Positions 8,602 through 17,930 are shown, numbered from the stretch's first letter. The stretch is DNA of 64,000 nt from Kribbella flavida DSM 17836 (GCF_000024345.1 NC_013729.1:4650001-4714000); one strand, 5' to 3'. The notes: generated by a model not told the origin, from the sequence alone. A program made the numbers and translations.

Positions 8602-9833
8602 GCCTCCACCCTACGAAAGTCCGGATCGCGCTCTCCCGCCGCGTTCGCCCGGGCGTGCAGCGCGGGCGACATCCCGAGCTGGGCGAGGAACAGCACCACA
8701 CCGAGCACAGCGCAGGCCAGCCAGGTGGCGGTGGCACCGAGGTGCTCGAGCGCGTTCGTGCCGATCAGCGGGCCGATCACCGATCCCAGCCCGAACGACA
8801 TGCTGCCGGCCAGACCCAGGTAGCCGCCGCGCAGATCGACCGGGGCCAGGTCTGCGAAGACCGCGCCGATCACCGCCGCGAACCCGATCTCGCCGATCGT
8901 CCAGACCACCACCGACAGCCCGTACCCCCACCAGCTGTGCACGACCGCCCCGATCCCGAACCCCAGCCCGACCAGCAGCATCGACCCGGCCAGCAACCGC
9001 GGCCGGTCGAACGCGGCGAGCCGCCGGCCCACGAACGGCTGCACCACCACGATCACCACGCCGTTGAGCGCGATCACCAGCCCGTACGTCGCACTCGGCA
9101 GGCCGTCGGCGGCCATCGCCAGCGGCAGCGTCGAGTAGCCCTGGAAGTAGATCGTCGCGTAGCCGATCTGGATCAGGATCATCAGCACGAACGTGGTGTC
9201 GCGCAGCGCGACCGGCAGCAGCGAGCGGCGCGGCCCCTCGTCGAGCACCGGCCGGGTTTCCGGCACCATCCGCCAGATCACCAGCGCGGCGACCACCGAC
9301 GTCGCGGCGTTGATCCAGAACAGCAGGCTGTACCCGACGCTCGCCAGCACCCCGGCGCTGACCGTGGACACCGAGAAGCCGAGATTGATCGCCCAGAACA
9401 GCAGCCCGTACGCGCGAACGCGCTCTCTCGGATCCAGCAGGTCGGCGACAGTCGCCTGGACGGCCGGCCGGAACAGGTCGCCCAGCAGGCCGACCGTGAA
9501 CGCCGTGACCGCGATCATCTCCAGCGACCCGGCCGAGCCGAGCAGGATCAGCGCGGCCGCCGTACCGAGGAAGCCGATCAGCATCGTGCGGCGGCGGCCG
9601 ATCCGGTCCGACAGCCAGCCGCCGACGAGCTGGGACACCACCGACCCGGCGCCGACGGCCGCCGCGACGGCGCCCGCAGTACCGGGCGAGAGGTGCCGGT
9701 CCTGGGTCAGGTAGAGCACGAGGAAAGGCTGTACGAAGCTGCCCAGGCGATTCACCAACTGGCACACCCACAGCGCCCAGAACGCCCGGGGAAGTTTGGG
9801 AGCGCGCTCTCTCGGAGCACCGATCGCTGTCAT
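8598..9833 (-). CDS. Major facilitator superfamily transporter
   Basis: A 411-residue protein with about 12 hydrophobic segments and the MFS loop 2-3 motif A, GGWLSDRIGRRR (about 72-83). The overall pattern resembles DHA1-type proton-coupled efflux carriers; the substrate cannot be inferred. It is divergent from the ArsR-type regulator at 9927, a common regulator/efflux arrangement, and is translationally coupled to the HAD hydrolase downstream. Confidence 0.88.
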   Translation of the reverse strand: MTAIGAPRERAPKLPRAFWALWVCQLVNRLGSFVQPFLVLYLTQDRHLSPGTAGAVAAAVGAGSVVSQLVGGWLSDRIGRRRTMLIGFLGTAAALILLGSAGSLEMIAVTAFTVGLLGDLFRPAVQATVADLLDPRERVRAYGLLFWAINLGFSVSTVSAGVLASVGYSLLFWINAATSVVAALVIWRMVPETRPVLDEGPRRSLLPVALRDTTFVLMILIQIGYATIYFQGYSTLPLAMAADGLPSATYGLVIALNGVVIVVVQPFVGRRLAAFDRPRLLAGSMLLVGLGFGIGAVVHSWWGYGLSVVVWTIGEIGFAAVIGAVFADLAPVDLRGGYLGLAGSMSFGLGSVIGPLIGTNALEHLGATATWLACAVLGVVLFLAQLGMSPALHARANAAGERDPDFRRVEA

Positions 9834-9871
9834 GCCTCCAGCCTCGGGGGTGAGCCGGTGCGGTGTCGAAC

Positions 9872-9889
9872 ATTAGTTTCCGGCCTAAT
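9872..9889. promoter_or_regulatory. Candidate ArsR operator between regulator and MFS gene
   Basis: ATTAG-N8-CTAAT is a perfect inverted repeat in the 93-bp divergent region, 37 bp before the regulator start and 38 bp before the MFS start. Actinobacterial regulators of this type with a divergent MFS gene often bind a short A/T-armed palindrome such as this. The assignment rests on position and symmetry only. Confidence 0.5.
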
Positions 9890-9926
9890 CGTCGCCGGCC
9901 GCCGGCGGCGCAACTAGAGTGCTGGA

Positions 9927-10925
9927 GTGATCAGCATCAGGCTCAACACCGACGACGTCAGCCGGATCCGGTTCGCGTTCTCGCCGCTGTGGGAAGCGGT
10001 CACCAGCGTTCGCGCGCTGAGCAACAACTCGTTCGGCAGCGTGCACGGGCCGTGGCTGCGCAAGGTCCGGCCGATCGCCGACGGCGACGACCTGACGTTG
10101 CTGAGGGCACTCATTCCGCCGGTCGGCTACATCCCGGACTTCATCACGCCCGCGCCACCGCGGCGCTCGACCAGCTTCGAGTCGGGGCTTGCGACAGTGG
10201 CGGCGACTCCGCACGAGCTGGTGGTCAGCGAGATCTCGCAGCTGCACGCCGAGACCCCCGATCCCCTGCTCCCCGGGCTGATCGCCGACCCCGCCGGCGC
10301 GCTCACGCAGATCACTGCCGCGCTCCGCAGCTACTGGCAGCGCACGATCGAGCCGGACTGGGCCCGGATGCGGGCGTTGCTGCAGGAGGATCTCGTGTTC
10401 CGGCTCGACGAGCTGGCCGCGGGTGGGCTCGACCGGCTCTTCCGCAACCTGCATCCGTCGATCCGGCTGACCGGGGACCGGATCGAGATCGACCGTCCGT
10501 TCTTCAGCTGCGACGGCGTTCCGCTGGCCGGGCAGGGAGTGCTGCTGGTGCCCTGCGTCTTCACCTGGCCGGCCGGACTTGCGGTGACCGCCGCGCCGCA
10601 CGTGCCGACGATCACCTATCCCCCACGCGGTCTCGGCCGGCTCTGGGAGAACCAGCAGGACACCACCGGTTCCCCGTTGGCCGACCTCGTCGGTCGTACC
10701 CGGGCGGCGATCGTCAGCCACCTCGACCTGCCGATGTCGACCACCCACCTGGCTCACGCGCTCGACGTGTCCGCCCCCACCCTCAGCGTCCACCTGGGCA
10801 TCCTGCGCAGCGCCGGCGTTGTCGACTCCCGTCGCGACGGCCGCACGGTCCTGTACTACCGAACGGCCCTCGGCAACCACCTGCTCGCCGCCTCCGGCAC
10901 CACCACCCTGCACGAATCCGCCTGA
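9927..10925 (+). CDS. ArsR-family transcriptional regulator with long N-terminal domain (DUF5937-like)
   Basis: A 332-residue protein. About 230 residues form an N-terminal domain beginning SIRLNTDDVSRIRF, seen in actinobacterial ArsR-like regulators. The C-terminus holds a winged helix-turn-helix (about 245-315): STTHLAHALDVSAPTLSVHL as recognition unit and RRDGRTVLYY as wing. No metal-binding cysteine motif is present in the HTH, so the signal is probably not a metal ion. The start is a GTG. Being divergent from the MFS-HAD pair, it probably represses that pair and itself. Confidence 0.85.
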   Translation: MISIRLNTDDVSRIRFAFSPLWEAVTSVRALSNNSFGSVHGPWLRKVRPIADGDDLTLLRALIPPVGYIPDFITPAPPRRSTSFESGLATVAATPHELVVSEISQLHAETPDPLLPGLIADPAGALTQITAALRSYWQRTIEPDWARMRALLQEDLVFRLDELAAGGLDRLFRNLHPSIRLTGDRIEIDRPFFSCDGVPLAGQGVLLVPCVFTWPAGLAVTAAPHVPTITYPPRGLGRLWENQQDTTGSPLADLVGRTRAAIVSHLDLPMSTTHLAHALDVSAPTLSVHLGILRSAGVVDSRRDGRTVLYYRTALGNHLLAASGTTTLHESA

Positions 10926-11095
10926 CCGACGGGCGCGTCCCCGGCGGTCGCGGCCATCGACCCGATGCCGACCAGCACGGGCGCCCGTCCACGCGGCCGT
11001 TCGGACGGGCAGACGGCGTGCACCACGTGGTTGCTCACCTTGCCGCCGGGCGCCGCCTTGACGGCGACCGAGACCGCACTGCGGGCGGACCGCGG

Positions 11096-12049
11096 TCAGA
11101 AGGTGGCGATCGGGTTGACCGGGCTGCCGGACGTACCGGCGAAGCGGACCGGTGCGACGGCGAGCTGGAAGTCCCACTGACCCAGCTCGACCGCCGTCGC
11201 CGCGCACGCCTCCAGGTCGCAGTTGTCGAGCATCCACAGCCCCATCGCCACGAGGCTCACCGCGTGGACCGGCATCAACACGTCGTCGTACCCCGACGGC
11301 TGAACGTCCTGCGGGGTGTCGGCGCCGATCAGCGCGACGCCCCGTTCCTGCAGCCACGGCAGGCAGGACGCGTGCCAGCCGGCTTGGGTGAATCCGCCGG
11401 TCCCACCGGCGTCGTGCCGCACGCGGCCATAGCCGGTGCGCAGGAGGACCGCGTCGCCGGGTCGGACCCGCACCCCCTGGCGACGCTCGGCCTGCTCGAG
11501 GTCGTCGGGAAACACGCCCTGCCCCGGTTCCAGCCACGGCACGTCGCGCACCCTCGCGACGTCCAGCAGCACACCACGCGTGAGGATTCCGTTCGCCGCC
11601 GCGGTGACGGCCGCCCACGACGATCCGGTGGCGGTATCGACCAGCGCGTGCGACCGCCCGTTGTACATCCTGCCGTCCCAGAACAGGTGGCACGGCGAGT
11701 CGAGGTGGGTGATCGTGTTGCCGTGGAACATGATGCCGAGCCGCTCGTTCGAGTAGCCCCAGCGCCGGTCGTTGCGGAACGGCGCCGGCATGTGCTCGGC
11801 ACCCGGCATGTCGGCCGCGCACGGGCACGTCGTCGTCGACCGCTCCATCTCCGCCGGTACGGCGACCTCCCATCCGCACGACACGCTGCGGCCGTGGCGC
11901 ACGGCCCGCGCCGCCGCCAGCCGGACGTCGTCGGTGATGTGGTTCAGGGTGCCGAGCTCGTCGTCGTCGCCCCACCGTCCCCAGTTCGACAGCGTGTCGA
12001 AGTACGCGAGCACGTCGTCCTGGCTGGGCATCGGTCGCTCTGCGGTCAT
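11096..12049 (-). CDS. Cyclase-family metal-dependent hydrolase (kynurenine formamidase-like)
   Basis: A 317-residue member of the cyclase superfamily (PF04199). The metal-binding signature HGNTITHLDSPCH matches HxGTHxDxPxH, followed by GDAVLLRTGYG and a later ADTPQDVQPSG segment. Members hydrolyse N-formylkynurenine, isatin or related amides; this longer type is usually annotated only as a cyclase-family protein. The open frame extends upstream across repetitive DNA, but the ATG at 12049 gives the family N-terminus. It lies in the accessory block between priA and def. The 170 bp between it and the ArsR gene hold no confident gene. Confidence 0.85.
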   Translation of the reverse strand: MTAERPMPSQDDVLAYFDTLSNWGRWGDDDELGTLNHITDDVRLAAARAVRHGRSVSCGWEVAVPAEMERSTTTCPCAADMPGAEHMPAPFRNDRRWGYSNERLGIMFHGNTITHLDSPCHLFWDGRMYNGRSHALVDTATGSSWAAVTAAANGILTRGVLLDVARVRDVPWLEPGQGVFPDDLEQAERRQGVRVRPGDAVLLRTGYGRVRHDAGGTGGFTQAGWHASCLPWLQERGVALIGADTPQDVQPSGYDDVLMPVHAVSLVAMGLWMLDNCDLEACAATAVELGQWDFQLAVAPVRFAGTSGSPVNPIATF

Positions 12050-12144
12050 CGTGGCATCGACTCCTTCGGTCCCGCGGTTCGAGGCACCAAGGCCAAGGGC
12101 CCGATGCCTTGGCATGACACCAGACCAGCAGGTCAGCGGGCACC

Positions 12145-12200
12145 GGGCAGCGGGCAGCGGGCAGCGGGCAGCGGGCAGCGGGCAGCGGGCAGCGGGCAGC
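12145..12200. repeat. Eight perfect tandem copies of GGGCAGC
   Basis: A 56-bp run of the heptamer GGGCAGC repeated exactly eight times. It sits between the priA stop (12229) and the cyclase gene start (12049), upstream of the cyclase gene on its own strand. Perfect identity of units means the array is young and probably length-variable. It lies outside both coding regions, so copy changes could only affect transcription or the leader RNA. Confidence 0.97.
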
Positions 12201-12228
12201 ACAAGCCTGCCGGAACGGAAGGACCGCG

Positions 12229-14268
12229 TCAGCCGAACGTAGCGGGGTCCACCTGAACCCGGAGCGGGCCCGCGAGCTTCTTCGTGCCGCGGGCGGAGAG
12301 CGCTTCCTTGAGGACCCGCGCCAGCGCCGATCCGTAGGCGCGGGGCGTGCGGACGACCGCGCGGACGGTTTCGTCGTCCACATCGACCGGGCCGAGCACC
12401 TCCAGCCCTGCCGCCGGGTCGACCAGTTGGCGCACGCGGGCGACCATGTCGGCGACGGCCTCCGACGCGCCGACGAGCTCGGCCAGCTTCGCCGCCGGCG
12501 CGAGTCGCGCCGCGCGGCGTTCGTCGAGTTCCCGGGTGGCGAAGCCTTCGGGGCTCCACCGGACCACCGCCTGCAGCGGCGTGGCCGACGGCTCGCCCAT
12601 CATGATCACCTGGCCGCCGTCCCGCGCCGACCGGACCATCGCTGCCGCGTTGAACCATCGCCGTACCGCTTCCTCCGGAGCCCGCAGGTCAGGTCGCGCC
12701 AGCAGCAGCCAGGTGTCGAGCAGCAGCGCCGCCGAGTACCCCTTCTCCGGGACCGGCTCGGCGCCGGGTGTGGTGACGATCAGCGCGGGCTGGTCCGGGA
12801 TCTGGTCGAGCATGTGGTCGCCGCCCGAGGTCCGGACCAGAACGCCAGGGAACGCTCTCCCCAGCTCTTCCGCCGTACGCCGGGCGCCGACGACCGCCGC
12901 GCGCATCCTCGTGTCGCCGCACTCGGGACACCGGTGATCCGTCGCCGGCCGGCCGCACACGCTGCAGCTTGCCGGCCCCGAAGACCCCGTACGCCGCAGC
13001 GATCCGCCGCACGTCGAGCAACGCGACGGCGTACGACAGGTCTGGCAGACCAGGCTCGGCAGATACCCGGCCCGGGGAACCTGCACCAGCACCGGCCCGG
13101 TCCGCAGTCCCTCGCGCGCGACCTCGAAGGCCTGGTGCGGTAACCGGGCGGCCCGGGCGGCGGGATCGCGCGCCAGGTCGCGGTCGGACTCCCCCGCGAT
13201 GTGCACGGACGGCGCGGCCGCCCGGATCACCGTGCGCTCCGCGATCAGCTCCGCCGCCCAGCCGGACTCCAGCAACGCCGCCGTCTCGGCCGAGCGCGCG
13301 AAGCCACCGAGCAACGCCGCGCACTGCTGCCGATACGCCCGCAGTAGCAATACTTCCCGGGCGTGCGGGTAGGGCGCGCGCGGTTCGGCGTACGAGTCGT
13401 CGCCGTCGTCCCACAGCGCGACGAGGCCGAGGTTGCTCACCGGCGCGAACGCCGCGGCGCGCGTCCCGATGACGACTCGGGTGCAGCCGCGCAGGGCGGT
13501 GATGAAGGCGCGGTACCGCGCGGTCGGGCCGAGGTCCGCGGACAGGGTGACGAAGCCGTCGCGGCCGAGAACCTTCGCACAGGCGGCGGCGAGCCGCTCG
13601 AGATCGCGTGCGTCCGGCGCCAGCAGCAACGCCCCCCGACCCGTCGACGCGCAGACTGCTGCTGCTTGGGCGAAGGCGAGGGCCCAGTCCGCGCCCGGTA
13701 CGGCGGTCCAGATCGCGCGCGGCGCCTCTTCCCGGCGGACGGCGTCGAGGAAGCCCTCGGCCCGCGGATACGGCGCCCACTCGGACAACGAGGTCGAGCT
13801 GACCGGCCGGACGGGCTGGTTGCACCGGAGCGCCTCGGCCTCCACCTTCGCGAGCCGGGGCGGCACGGCCAGCCGGGTGACGTCGGCGAACACCCCGGCG
13901 TAGCGGTCGGCGACGGCGCGGCACAGGTCGGCGACCTCGGGCGTCAGCACCTGCTCGGGCGAGACGACCTTGCGGATCCGGGACAGCTTGCCGTCGTGCT
14001 CGGACGTCGCCAGCCGGTCGAGCACGAACCCGTCGAGGTCCTTGCCTGCGAACCGGACCTTCACCCGCGCGCCCGGCTGAGCGGCGTCGGCCAGGTCGTC
14101 GGGCACCAGGTAGTCGAACGGGCGGTCGAGATGCGGCAGCGAGACGTCGACCGCGACCCGGGCGACCGGCAGCGTCTCGGTGATGCCGGCCGGCTCCTTG
14201 GTCCGCGATCGGCGAACGGTCTCGCGGAGCAACGTCAGCTGCTCAGGTGAGTCCCCGTTCAACGCCAC
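12229..14268 (-). CDS. priA: Primosomal protein PriA, actinobacterial type lacking helicase motifs
   Basis: A 679-residue homologue of the replication-restart protein. The N-terminal DNA-binding part (VAVDVSLPHLDRPFDYLVP) and the zinc region with paired cysteines (CQTC, CSTC, CSVC, CPEC, about residues 415-460) are intact. The Walker A loop, normally GxTGSGKTE, reads AVPGADWALAF, and the Walker B DEEH is replaced by LWDDGDDSY, so ATP hydrolysis is very unlikely. This degeneration is known in actinobacterial PriA. In relatives it lies beside metK and upstream of def; here 471 bp separate it from metK and the 4-12 kb block separates it from def. Confidence 0.92.
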   Translation of the reverse strand: MALNGDSPEQLTLLRETVRRSRTKEPAGITETLPVARVAVDVSLPHLDRPFDYLVPDDLADAAQPGARVKVRFAGKDLDGFVLDRLATSEHDGKLSRIRKVVSPEQVLTPEVADLCRAVADRYAGVFADVTRLAVPPRLAKVEAEALRCNQPVRPVSSTSLSEWAPYPRAEGFLDAVRREEAPRAIWTAVPGADWALAFAQAAAVCASTGRGALLLAPDARDLERLAAACAKVLGRDGFVTLSADLGPTARYRAFITALRGCTRVVIGTRAAAFAPVSNLGLVALWDDGDDSYAEPRAPYPHAREVLLLRAYRQQCAALLGGFARSAETAALLESGWAAELIAERTVIRAAAPSVHIAGESDRDLARDPAARAARLPHQAFEVAREGLRTGPVLVQVPRAGYLPSLVCQTCRTPSRCSTCGGSLRRTGSSGPASCSVCGRPATDHRCPECGDTRMRAAVVGARRTAEELGRAFPGVLVRTSGGDHMLDQIPDQPALIVTTPGAEPVPEKGYSAALLLDTWLLLARPDLRAPEEAVRRWFNAAAMVRSARDGGQVIMMGEPSATPLQAVVRWSPEGFATRELDERRAARLAPAAKLAELVGASEAVADMVARVRQLVDPAAGLEVLGPVDVDDETVRAVVRTPRAYGSALARVLKEALSARGTKKLAGPLRVQVDPATFG

Positions 14269-14739
14269 TCGGGAACTCTAGTCCGCCCGGCCGATCGATG
14301 CCGTGAGGCGGTGGACAAACCCGGTGCGCAACTCGGGACGAGTACATGACCACGGGTGTTCCGACCGGGTCGAGGATGCCAACGGCAACCAGCCGCATCG
14401 GCAACCCGACGGCCCGCGCGAACAGCCGGCGCGAACAGCCCGCGGCGGAGCCAGTTGGCGGTGTGCCCGGTCGACGAGACCGAGGGCGACGACGTGCAGA
14501 CGGGCCGCGCCGACCGGGTCCGGCAAGCGGCCCAGTCCTCGGCGCGGCCCGCCGCGGGAAACGAACTCCAGCACGTGGATCCGTGCCGTGCGGCGATGCA
14601 GTGGGCGGTCTCGACGTCGCCGACCATCCACCAGCTCACCCGGTGAGCGGCCGAGCTCCGCCATCCCGAACTGCCCGGCCCACTCGCCGAGACCCAGTCC
14701 GCCGAACGACGTCACCGGCCGTCTGCCGATGATCGGGTG
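14269..14739 (-). other. 471-bp gap between metK and priA with possible gene relic
   Basis: No intact gene is convincing. On the minus strand good third-position GC appears in three successive frames: one reading GLGEWAGQFGMAELGRSPGEL, one reading SWWMVGDVETAHCIAARHG, and one later reading LPMRLVAVGILDPVGTPVV. This suggests a small former gene broken by frameshifts rather than random sequence. An uninterrupted 145-codon frame spans 14278-14715 but switches composition midway. I cannot name the family. Confidence 0.3.
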
Positions 14740-15933
14740 CTACTTGGCGACAGCAGCCTTCAGCGCGTCGACGCGGTCGGTGCGCTCCCAGGTGAAGTCG
14801 TCGCCGGTGCGGCCGAAGTGGCCGTTGGCGGCGGTCTGCGTGTAGATCGGGCGGAGCAGGTCCAGGTCGCGGATGATCGCGGCCGGACGCAGGTCGAAGA
14901 CCTCGAGCACGGCGTCGGTGATCTTGTCGACCGGCACGGTCTCGGTGCCGAAGGTGTCGACGTAGAAGCCGACCGGGGCCGCCTTGCCGATCGCGTACGC
15001 GACCTGGCACTCGGCGCGGGCCGCGAGCCCGGCGGCGACGATGTTCTTCGCCACCCAGCGCATCGCGTACGCCGCGGAGCGGTCGACCTTCGACGGGTCC
15101 TTGCCGGAGAACGCGCCACCACCGTGACGGGCCATGCCGCCGTAGGTGTCGATGATGATCTTGCGGCCGGTCAGGCCGGCGTCGCCCATCGGGCCGCCGA
15201 TCTCGAACCGGCCGGTCGGGTTCACCAGCAGCCGGTAGTCGGTTGAGTCGATCTCGAACTGCTCGAGGATCGGGTCGACGACGTGCTTCTTCACGTCCGG
15301 GGTCAGCATCGAGTCCAGGCTGATGTCCGCGGCGTGCTGGCTGGACACCACCACGGTGTCGACCCGGACGGCCTTGTCACCGTCGTACTCGACCGTGACC
15401 TGGGTCTTGCCGTCGGGGCGCAGGTAGGCCATCGTGCCGTCCTTGCGGACCTCGGACAGCCGCTCGGACAGCCGGTGCGCGATGGTGATCGGCAGCGGCA
15501 TCAGCTCGGGGGTCTCGTTCGACGCGTAGCCGAACATCAGGCCCTGGTCGCCGGCGCCCTGCAGGTCCAGCGCATCCTGCGAGGAGTCCGTGCGGGACTC
15601 GTACGCCGTGTTGACGCCCTGCGCGATGTCGGGCGACTGGCTGCCGATCGCGACCTGCACGCCGCAGGAGGCGCCGTCGAAGCCCTTCAGCGACGAGTCG
15701 TAGCCGATCTCGAGGATCCGGCTCCGGACGATCCCGGGGATGTCCACGTACGCCGACGTGGTGACTTCGCCGGCCACGACGACGAGGCCGGTCGTGATCA
15801 GGGTCTCCACCGCGACGCGGCTCTTCGGGTCCTCGGCCAGAAGGGCGTCGAGGATGGAGTCGCTGATCTGGTCAGCGATCTTGTCCGGGTGACCTTCCGT
15901 CACCGACTCGGACGTGAAAAGGCGCCGTGCCAC
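14740..15933 (-). CDS. metK: S-adenosylmethionine synthetase
   Basis: A 397-residue methionine adenosyltransferase, forming SAM from methionine and ATP in the cytosol. Signature elements are GHPDK near the N-terminus, the hexapeptide GAGDQG in the middle and GGGAFSGKD in the C-terminal part. The GTG start at 15933 has GGGAG five bases upstream and begins exactly at the family N-terminus ([17 protein letters not shown]). In many actinobacteria coaBC is immediately upstream and priA downstream; here a 4.6-kb accessory segment intervenes on the coaBC side. I saw no recognisable SAM riboswitch in the leader. Confidence 0.98.
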   Translation of the reverse strand: MARRLFTSESVTEGHPDKIADQISDSILDALLAEDPKSRVAVETLITTGLVVVAGEVTTSAYVDIPGIVRSRILEIGYDSSLKGFDGASCGVQVAIGSQSPDIAQGVNTAYESRTDSSQDALDLQGAGDQGLMFGYASNETPELMPLPITIAHRLSERLSEVRKDGTMAYLRPDGKTQVTVEYDGDKAVRVDTVVVSSQHAADISLDSMLTPDVKKHVVDPILEQFEIDSTDYRLLVNPTGRFEIGGPMGDAGLTGRKIIIDTYGGMARHGGGAFSGKDPSKVDRSAAYAMRWVAKNIVAAGLAARAECQVAYAIGKAAPVGFYVDTFGTETVPVDKITDAVLEVFDLRPAAIIRDLDLLRPIYTQTAANGHFGRTGDDFTWERTDRVDALKAAVAK

Positions 15934-16065
15934 GGTTCTCCCTCAGGTTTGCTGGTCTGCCACACGACGAGGCCGTCACCCCGCCCCACGCACCACCTCC
16001 GGCGATGCACCTCGGCAGTATGCCAGCAGTTCGGGCCGGACGCGGCGCCAGCCCACGGAAACATC

Positions 16066-16100
16066 CACATGTCGGGACAGCAATATCACATGTCGAACAG
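16066..16100. promoter_or_regulatory. Paired ACATGTCG sites 21 bp apart upstream of the secreted hydrolase gene
   Basis: CACATGTCG occurs at 16066-16074 and 16087-16095, exactly 21 bp apart (two helical turns), each followed by a GA/ACA tail so that both form small TGT..ACA dyads. The 392-bp region 15934-16325 separates divergent metK and the secreted hydrolase gene and otherwise shows no gene. The spacing suggests a dimeric regulator binding one face of the DNA; the regulator is unknown. Confidence 0.4.
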
Positions 16101-16325
16101 GTGCACGGGAGCCGCGACCTCCGGCGCAGCGGACTGCCCGGCGTTCTCTAAGTCGGCGGGACGACCGGTCTTCGGCACGCAGCAATCAGTTAGGTACGAG
16201 TCGAATCCTTTGACCTCGCCCAGTGCGCTGGCGACCATGAGCTCTCCAAGCGGCGGTCCTCGCCGCGAACCTTGCTCTTCCCGCCCGTCTCCTTCCTGCT
16301 CACCAGGCGAACAAGTTGAGGAGTC

Positions 16326-17891
16326 ATGCCCAAACGCGCTCTTCTGGCCCTTGGCCTAGCCGTCCTGTCCTCTGTCACCGTCTCCACCTTCAGCGCGAGC
16401 GCCACTCCGCTGGGGACGGACGCTCGCCCCCAGACCCAGCCCACGCCGGCCGGCGGAGTGGCGTCCGTCCCCGTACCGGTACTGAACTGGGCGCCGTGCG
16501 ACACCAGCGGAGACGGTTACCAGTGCACGACCGCGCAGGTCCCGCTGGACTACAGCCAGCCGCAGGGGGCGAAGGTCACCCTGTCGCTGATCCGCAAGCC
16601 GGCGACTGTTCCGTCGCAGCGGATCGGCTCGCTGTTCACCAACCCTGGCGGCCCTGGCCTGGCGGCATCCCTGATGGTCCGCGACCTCGGCGAGAACGCT
16701 CCGGTCGAACTGCGTGAGCGGTACGACATCGTCGGGTTCGACCCGCGTGCGGTCGGTGGCAGCACGCCGAAGGTCAGCTGCGTCACGCTGCCGGAGTACG
16801 CCGAGCAATGGGCTGCCACACCGGGTCGGCTGTCGTCCGGCGGATTCGAGCGTGCGGTGACGTTCGGCAAGCGGTTCAGCGACGGGTGTGTCGCCAACAA
16901 CGCAGCGCTGCTTCCGCACCTGGGCACCGAGAACACTGCCCGCGACATGGACCTGCTGCGCGCCGCGGTCGGCGACGAGCAGCTGAACTTCTTCGGTTTC
17001 TCCTACGGGACCTACCTCGGCACCGTGTACGCGAATCTGTTTCCGCAGCGCACCAGAGTGCTGGCGCTGGACGGGGCGGTCGGCCCGGACTCGTTCGTCA
17101 ACCGGCCGTACGACAACAACCACCGGCAGTACGTCGCCGCGGAGGCATCGCTCAACCGGTTCTTCGCCTGGTGTACCAAGTCCCCGGCCGACTGCTCGTT
17201 CGGCGACGGCCGGCCGGCGGACGCTTTTCGCCGCCTGCAAGCGAGCCTGGACGTCACTCCGGTCCGCGACGCCAACGGCAAGGTCGTGGCCAGAGGTGGT
17301 CTCTTCACCTTCTGGGTCTCCCTGGAACTCGGGTACGGACAGTCCAACTGGTCCTGGCTCGCAACTGAACTGCAGAAGGCGGCCACCACTCGCAGCGGCG
17401 CCCTCGTCAGCCCGATGAGCGACGCTTACACCAGGTACATGAACCTCAACACCGCGATCGAATGCGCCGACCGCCGGTTCCCCCAGGACGTGAACCTGCT
17501 CCGCGGCAAGCTGGCTGCCGCGATCCAGGCAGCACCGCTGCTCGGCCCGGCCCTCGCCCACGGTCCGGCCAACTACGACCAGGGGCACGCACAGGCCTGT
17601 GCCCAGTGGCCGGCCGAGCGCAAGTCGAGCTACGCCGGCCCGTGGAACGCGCCGGGCGCCGCGACCGCTTTGGTCATCGGCACGACCCATGATCCCGACG
17701 TGCCGTTTCAGGACGCGGTGGAACTGACCAACGCCCTGGACAACGCCCGCCTGCTCACCTTCGAGGGCACGACCCACACAACCTGGCACTACAGCGCGTG
17801 CACCCGATCCATCATCACCCGGTACCTGATCGACGGCACTCTTCCGCCCCATCACACGGTCTGTGCCGACGAGCCGATGCCCACCCGTTGA
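16326..17891 (+). CDS. Secreted alpha/beta-hydrolase, tripeptidyl-aminopeptidase (TAP/Slp) type
   Basis: A 521-residue protein with a signal peptide (1 to about 26, ending SASA). It has an alpha/beta-hydrolase fold: oxyanion region TNPGGPG (105-111), nucleophile Ser226 in GFSYG, acid Asp in THDPDVPF, and catalytic His in EGTTHTTW within a C-terminal TAP-like domain. Streptomyces relatives (TAP, SlpD, SlpE) release short peptides from protein N-termini or are mycelium-associated proteinases, so an extracellular exopeptidase is likely. GAGGAG precedes the ATG. A perfect hairpin ends the transcript. Confidence 0.88.
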   Translation: MPKRALLALGLAVLSSVTVSTFSASATPLGTDARPQTQPTPAGGVASVPVPVLNWAPCDTSGDGYQCTTAQVPLDYSQPQGAKVTLSLIRKPATVPSQRIGSLFTNPGGPGLAASLMVRDLGENAPVELRERYDIVGFDPRAVGGSTPKVSCVTLPEYAEQWAATPGRLSSGGFERAVTFGKRFSDGCVANNAALLPHLGTENTARDMDLLRAAVGDEQLNFFGFSYGTYLGTVYANLFPQRTRVLALDGAVGPDSFVNRPYDNNHRQYVAAEASLNRFFAWCTKSPADCSFGDGRPADAFRRLQASLDVTPVRDANGKVVARGGLFTFWVSLELGYGQSNWSWLATELQKAATTRSGALVSPMSDAYTRYMNLNTAIECADRRFPQDVNLLRGKLAAAIQAAPLLGPALAHGPANYDQGHAQACAQWPAERKSSYAGPWNAPGAATALVIGTTHDPDVPFQDAVELTNALDNARLLTFEGTTHTTWHYSACTRSIITRYLIDGTLPPHHTVCADEPMPTR

Positions 17892-17902
17892 CTGCTCCCC
17901 GA

Positions 17903-17930
17903 GGCCGGTCCCATGCCACCGGGACCGGCC
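17903..17930 (+). terminator. Terminator hairpin after the secreted hydrolase gene
   Basis: GGCCGGTCCC (17903-17912) pairs perfectly with GGGACCGGCC (17921-17930) around an 8-base loop, 11 bp after the stop codon. There is no T-tract, as usual in GC-rich actinobacteria. The rest of 17931-18174 contains no gene I can support. Confidence 0.75.

Noticed and set aside
10926-11095. Possible short gene between the ArsR and cyclase genes
   Set aside because: Both strands have short open stretches with fair codon bias, but neither has a supported start or recognisable product in 170 bp.
12121-12240. Heptamer array as a CRISPR
   Set aside because: Units are contiguous with no spacers and only 7 bp long; no cas genes are present.
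15934-16060. SAM or SAH riboswitch before metK
   Set aside because: I could not fit any known riboswitch core to the leader, and the sequence near the start is an ordinary ribosome-binding region.
16088-16110. SOS (LexA) box near TCGAACAGGTGC
   Set aside because: Only one half-site of the actinobacterial consensus CGAAC-N4-GTTCG is present; the other half has several mismatches.
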